A DNA stretch of 7,520 nt, taken from NCBI GenBank assembly GCA_022705465.1, contig JAKJEK010000042.1, positions 1 through 7,520 of the forward strand. Direction: 5' to 3'. This DNA comes from Patescibacteria group bacterium (GTDB lineage Bacteria > Patescibacteriota > UBA1384 > XYA2-FULL-43-10 > 1-14-0-10-43-13). The notes below the pieces were generated by a model. It had not been told where the DNA came from. It did not search any database and saw only the letters and a list, made by a program, of their open reading frames with translations. Within the stretch, counting starts at the first letter, position 1; each line of letters opens with the position of its first letter. Shown here one piece after another: positions 4,449-7,520 of this stretch. The translations under genes and the position numbers were made by a program.

Positions 4449-6995
4449 TTACTTGATGGCAGCTCGTTTTACTCGTTGTTTTTCAATGGCAATTTTATCA
4501 CTTTTAACTGTTATTTTCACGGAGTTGCCAGTATTGATGGATTCGCGCAAAATCTCTTCGGCCAACAGGTCTTCAATATTATCGGCGATGATCTTTCGAA
4601 TGGGTCTGGCGCCAAAATCGGGATTGAAGCCGCGTTCAACGATCCACTCATAAACACTTGAATCGATCTTTAAGTGGATCTTGTGATCCGAAAGACGGGT
4701 GATCAGCTCGTTTAGTTGTAGTTTAGCGATTTCCAGAATTGACTCCTTGGAGAGTGGTCGAAAGATAATTATCTTATCAACACGGTTGAGGAATTCCGGA
4801 CGGAAAAACTCTTCGAGAGCAGATTTGACGTTGTCTTTTAGTTTGTCGTATTGGGCTTTGTCATCATGCGAATGACTAAAACCAATGGCTGCCTGTTTAT
4901 TAAGCATGTTGGTGCCGAGGTTTGATGTCATTACTAGAATCGTGTTTTTGAAGTCGACTTTTCTGCCACGAGCATCAGTTAGCTCACCGTCTTCCATGAT
5001 TTGCAGAAGAATATTAAAGACTTCCGGGTGGGCTTTTTCAATTTCATCAAACAAGATGACTGAATAGGGATTGCGGCGAACAGATTCGGTTAGCTTGCCG
5101 CCCTCTTCGTAACCGATGTAGCCTGCCGGTGCGCCAATAAGACGTGATACGTTATGGCGTTCCATGAATTCCGACATATCGATTTTGATCAGAGCATTTC
5201 TATCGCCAAGTACTTCTTGGGCAAGAATTTTGGCTAATTCGGTTTTTCCAACACCGGTGGGCCCAAGGAAGATGAACGATCCACTAGGACGTTTTGGGTT
5301 AGTAATGCCAACCCGGGCACGACGGATGGCTTTTGAGACTTCCGATACAGCTTCATCTTGACCAACAATATATTTATTGATTCGTTGTTCGATATCAAGG
5401 AATCGCTTCTTTTCCTGGACAGTAAGCTCTGTAACTGGAATGCCGGTCCAGCGTGATACAATACCTGCAATCATGTCGGCAGTAATGATATGTTGTTTGC
5501 CTTGTTTATCTTCGAGTTTTAGCTGACGGATGTTCTGCTCGATGGTAAGTTCCTGTTCACGAAGTTTTGTCGCTTTTTCGTATTCCTCAGCCATGATGTA
5601 ATCTTCTTTGCGACGCAAGATCTGGCGTAAGTTTTTACGCAGCTGTGCTAATTTAGCAGTAGTTGGCGAGATGATGTTGGTGGAGGCAGCTGCTTCATCA
5701 ATTAAATCGATGGCTTTATCTGGGAGAAATCTGTCGTTGATGTACCGTTTGGAGAGGTTTGCCGCCGCTTCGATTGCCTCGTTGGTATACTGAACACCAT
5801 GGAATTTCTCATAACGGTCGCGTATACCGTTTAAGATATTAATTGTTTCTTCGACAGTCGGTTCTTTAACCAGAATCGGTTGAAATCTACGTTCAAAAGC
5901 AGCGTCTTTCTCAATGTGTTTTTTGTACTCATCAAGAGTTGTTGAGCCGATTAAGCGCAATTCACCTCTTGCCAACATTGGCTTTAATAAGTTGGCGGCG
6001 TCGATGGATCCCTCGGTTGATCCGGCGCCCACCACTGTGTGAATTTCATCTATAAACAGGATGATATTGCCGTTTTTCTTGATTTCGGCCAGTAATTTTT
6101 TAACTCGGCTTTCGAACTGTCCTCGATACATCGTGCCGGCTAACACCGCGCCCATATCGATCGAAAGAATTTCTTTGCCGGTGAGCTTAGATGGCACTTT
6201 ACCTTCTACAATGCGTTGAGCGAGTCCCTCGACAATAGAGGTTTTTCCTATTCCGGGTTCACCGATCAGGATTGGGTTATTTTTGGTACGACGGCATAGG
6301 ATTTGGATCAGCCTTTCGGTTTCATCTTCACGTCCGATTACCGGATCAAGCTTGCCGCTCTGGGCAAATTTGGTCAGATTGGTGGTGAAGGAGTTCAGGA
6401 ATGATTCTGATCGGGTTTTGGTAGTGGTTTGGCCCGGGTTAGAAAACGGTCCCATGGCGCCAAAGGAATCAAAATCAGCTGATGTGTCGCCCATTGTTTG
6501 TTCAAATTCAATATTGTTAGGTTCATTGTCTTGGCTCATCGCTTGCAAGGTTTCTTTGATGCCACCAAAAATGGTTTCAATCTGTTTTCGAATATCTTCT
6601 GGCTTAACACCAACACGTTCAATAACGTTATAAGCATTGAAGTTCTTGTTGGACAAAAGAGCCAGCAAGAGATGTTCTGTGTCGATCGAATAATGCCCGT
6701 ATTTCGATGCGATGGAGACTGCGAGCTTGATCGATTCTTTGGCATCTTCGGCTAGTCCATCCGGCGCCCTTTTGCTTTGTTCTTTATTTACAAGCGATAC
6801 TAGAACCTGGATACGGTCTGAGGTGACATCAAAACTGGTTAAAATTTCATAAGCAAGGCTTTCCTTGGTGAGAATTAAGGCTAGCAGCTGATGCTCAGTA
6901 TTCATAACTGTATTTTGTTCGCGGGCAATTCTTTCTGCCGTAACCAGTACCCGCTTAAGGTTGTCGCTGAACTTTCGGAAAACATTCATATCCAT
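4449..6995 (-). CDS. clpC: ClpC-type AAA+ unfoldase, ATPase subunit of Clp protease
   Basis: This 848-residue class I Clp/HSP100 ATPase would unfold proteins and feed them to ClpP in the cytoplasm. It has a double Clp N-domain (about 1-145) and a linker rich in Gln, Asn and Ser (about 150-200). AAA1 has Walker A GEPGIGKT (245-252), Walker B D316/E317, pore-loop Y290 and the ERR arginines (368-370). The short middle region contains a UVR-like segment (about 462-490), which marks ClpC rather than ClpB. AAA2 has Walker A GPTGVGKT (578-585), Walker B D650/E651, pore loop GYIG (625-628), NR at 737-738 and sensor 2 GARPIRK (795-801). IGF (704-706) is placed where ClpP-binding loops occur. The ATG at 6995 is preferred because AAGGGAG lies 8 nt upstream; a second ATG two codons later is too far from it. 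No ctsR, mcsA or mcsB neighbours are present, unlike in many Firmicutes. The gene follows nusA after 184 nt. Confidence 0.98.
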   Translation of the reverse strand: MDMNVFRKFSDNLKRVLVTAERIAREQNTVMNTEHQLLALILTKESLAYEILTSFDVTSDRIQVLVSLVNKEQSKRAPDGLAEDAKESIKLAVSIASKYGHYSIDTEHLLLALLSNKNFNAYNVIERVGVKPEDIRKQIETIFGGIKETLQAMSQDNEPNNIEFEQTMGDTSADFDSFGAMGPFSNPGQTTTKTRSESFLNSFTTNLTKFAQSGKLDPVIGREDETERLIQILCRRTKNNPILIGEPGIGKTSIVEGLAQRIVEGKVPSKLTGKEILSIDMGAVLAGTMYRGQFESRVKKLLAEIKKNGNIILFIDEIHTVVGAGSTEGSIDAANLLKPMLARGELRLIGSTTLDEYKKHIEKDAAFERRFQPILVKEPTVEETINILNGIRDRYEKFHGVQYTNEAIEAAANLSKRYINDRFLPDKAIDLIDEAAASTNIISPTTAKLAQLRKNLRQILRRKEDYIMAEEYEKATKLREQELTIEQNIRQLKLEDKQGKQHIITADMIAGIVSRWTGIPVTELTVQEKKRFLDIEQRINKYIVGQDEAVSEVSKAIRRARVGITNPKRPSGSFIFLGPTGVGKTELAKILAQEVLGDRNALIKIDMSEFMERHNVSRLIGAPAGYIGYEEGGKLTESVRRNPYSVILFDEIEKAHPEVFNILLQIMEDGELTDARGRKVDFKNTILVMTSNLGTNMLNKQAAIGFSHSHDDKAQYDKLKDNVKSALEEFFRPEFLNRVDKIIIFRPLSKESILEIAKLQLNELITRLSDHKIHLKIDSSVYEWIVERGFNPDFGARPIRKIIADNIEDLLAEEILRESINTGNSVKITVKSDKIAIEKQRVKRAAIK

Positions 6996-7028
6996 AATTT
7001 TTTCTCCCTTCTATTCCCTCGTAACTTG

Positions 7029-7056
7029 ATCGGGAAACACTCGGTATCGCGGAAAC
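7029..7056. repeat. Imperfect direct repeat upstream of clpC
   Basis: On the plus strand ATCGGGAAAC (7029-7038) recurs as ATCGCGGAAAC (7046-7056), differing by one inserted base and offset by 17-18 nt. The pair lies between two GATC tetranucleotides and about 35 nt upstream of the clpC start. The spacing of under two helical turns suits a tandem operator for a heat-shock or stress regulator. The sequence is not the CtsR heptad (GGTCAAA-type) or the CIRCE element. Confidence 0.35.
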
Positions 7057-7063
7057 GGATCAC

Positions 7064-7104
7064 AAAGTAAAACATCTGGTGTAGTAGTCCAAAATGTTTA
7101 CTTT
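7064..7104 (-). repeat. Inverted repeat in the clpC 5' region
   Basis: On the minus strand AAAGTAAACAT (7104-7094) and ATGTTTTACTTT (7075-7064) are complementary over 11 bp with one bulged base, around an 18-nt interval. The arms are AT-rich, so an RNA hairpin would be modest; a DNA operator is equally possible. It lies about 70 nt upstream of the clpC ATG. Confidence 0.4.
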
Positions 7105-7120
7105 TAAGAGATGATCGCAT

Positions 7121-7140
7121 ATCAAGATAACTATCTTTAT
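7121..7140. repeat. AAGATA-AC-TATCTT palindrome in the nusA-clpC gap
   Basis: AAGATA (7124-7129), AC, TATCTT (7132-7137) is a perfect inverted repeat. It extends outward by AT/AT after one mismatch, giving a 20-bp near-palindrome. It lies 40 nt after the nusA stop. There is no T-tract, so it is not a convincing nusA terminator, and an operator is possible. I could not pick out a confident -35/-10 pair for clpC in this gap, so clpC may be co-transcribed with nusA or have a non-canonical promoter. Confidence 0.35.
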
Positions 7141-7179
7141 GATACGAGATCGGCAATGCGGCTAGCTTGATAACTTGGG

Positions 7180-7520
7180 TTATTCTTCAATTTCTTCAGT
7201 CACTTCAATATCGATCCCCCAGCCGGTTAGCTTGGAGGCCAAGCGAACATTTTGCCCGCCTTTGCCGATAGCCAATGATAGACTATCTTTATCCACATAT
7301 ACCGTGGCTTTGTTATCTTTGGCGGAAATAACAATTTTTTGAGTTTTAGCCGGAGAAAGGGCGTTGGAGATGAATTGTTCAACATCTTCATCCCACAGAA
7401 CGATATCAATTTTCTCTTCTCCAATTTCATCAAGTACGGATTGGACGCGCGTACCACGCTGGCCAACACAAGAGCCGACCGGATCGATTTTTTCTTCTGT
7501 CGCTACAACAGCTAGCTTGG
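7180..7520 (-). CDS. nusA: Transcription factor NusA, C-terminal part (5' end outside window)
   Basis: The minus-strand frame runs from the right edge (first full codon 7518-7516) to TAA at 7182-7180, giving 112 residues. It starts KLAVVATEEKIDPVGSCVGQRGTRVQ, the end of KH1 with its GxxG loop (GQRG). LDEIGEEKIDIVLWDED...FISNALSPA follows, then KH2 with IGKGGQNVRLASKLTGWGIDI. The protein stops 8 residues after KH2 (EVTEEIEE), so it lacks the acidic AR repeats of the proteobacterial form, as is usual in most other bacteria. NusA binds RNA polymerase and nascent RNA and modulates pausing, termination and antitermination. The N-terminal and S1 domains lie beyond the window. Classical partners such as rimP or infB are not visible; downstream is clpC, not infB, so the common rimP-nusA-infB order is interrupted on this side. 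Confidence 0.97.
   Translation of the reverse strand, partial: KLAVVATEEKIDPVGSCVGQRGTRVQSVLDEIGEEKIDIVLWDEDVEQFISNALSPAKTQKIVISAKDNKATVYVDKDSLSLAIGKGGQNVRLASKLTGWGIDIEVTEEIEE

Noticed and set aside
6283..6633. Plus-strand open frame of 116 codons
   Set aside because: It lies antisense within clpC, whose reading frame is unmistakable, and has no recognisable domain; it is a shadow frame.
7227..7469. Minus-strand 80-codon frame at the right edge
   Set aside because: It is out of frame within the clear NusA KH-domain coding sequence.

Overview
This is a housekeeping stretch of a bacterial chromosome. Five genes lie on the minus strand and read, in transcription order, nusA (3' end only), clpC, a RelA/SpoT-family ppGpp enzyme (rel), hisS, and a short SpoU/TrmH-family RNA methyltransferase. 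A tandem pair of intrinsic terminators ends the run. Beyond these lies a small hydrophilic minus-strand gene, and then the last 15 codons of an unidentified plus-strand gene with its own terminator. I see no mobile element, tRNA, rRNA, CRISPR array or phage gene.

Organism: base composition is moderate and stop codons are standard (TAA/TAG). NusA ends right after KH2. HisRS is the cysteine-rich form with four Cys pairs, and ClpC has the UVR-containing architecture with a ClpP-binding IGF tripeptide. The RSH protein lacks the usual C-terminal ACT domain. The set is compatible with a Gram-positive-like or candidate-phyla (Patescibacteria-type) bacterium. This is an inference from protein style, and no marker here settles the lineage.

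Layout: 1-48 is the plus-strand gene end, and 55-81 its terminator. 96-281 is the small charged protein with a good Shine-Dalgarno and a candidate promoter at 312-340. 363-396 is a perfect 34-bp palindrome, probably a bidirectional terminator. 474-495 is a terminator that contains the methyltransferase stop codon. 487-1020 is the methyltransferase, 1032-2318 hisS, and 2319-2461 the hisS promoter/leader. 2462-4357 is rel, and 4358-4448 a spacer with an 11-bp-stem hairpin. 4449-6995 is clpC, 6996-7179 a spacer with several repeats, and 7180-7520 the end of nusA.

Functional logic: NusA (transcription elongation/termination), ClpC (regulated proteolysis with ClpP), Rel (stringent response to uncharged tRNA), HisRS (tRNA charging) and an RNA methylase all belong to the gene-expression and stress core. 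No wholly new system is evident. The parts most worth a second look are the variant motif and missing ACT domain in Rel, the clpC-rel hairpin, the repeat-rich clpC upstream region, the stop-codon-in-terminator arrangement, and the unrecognised 61-residue protein.
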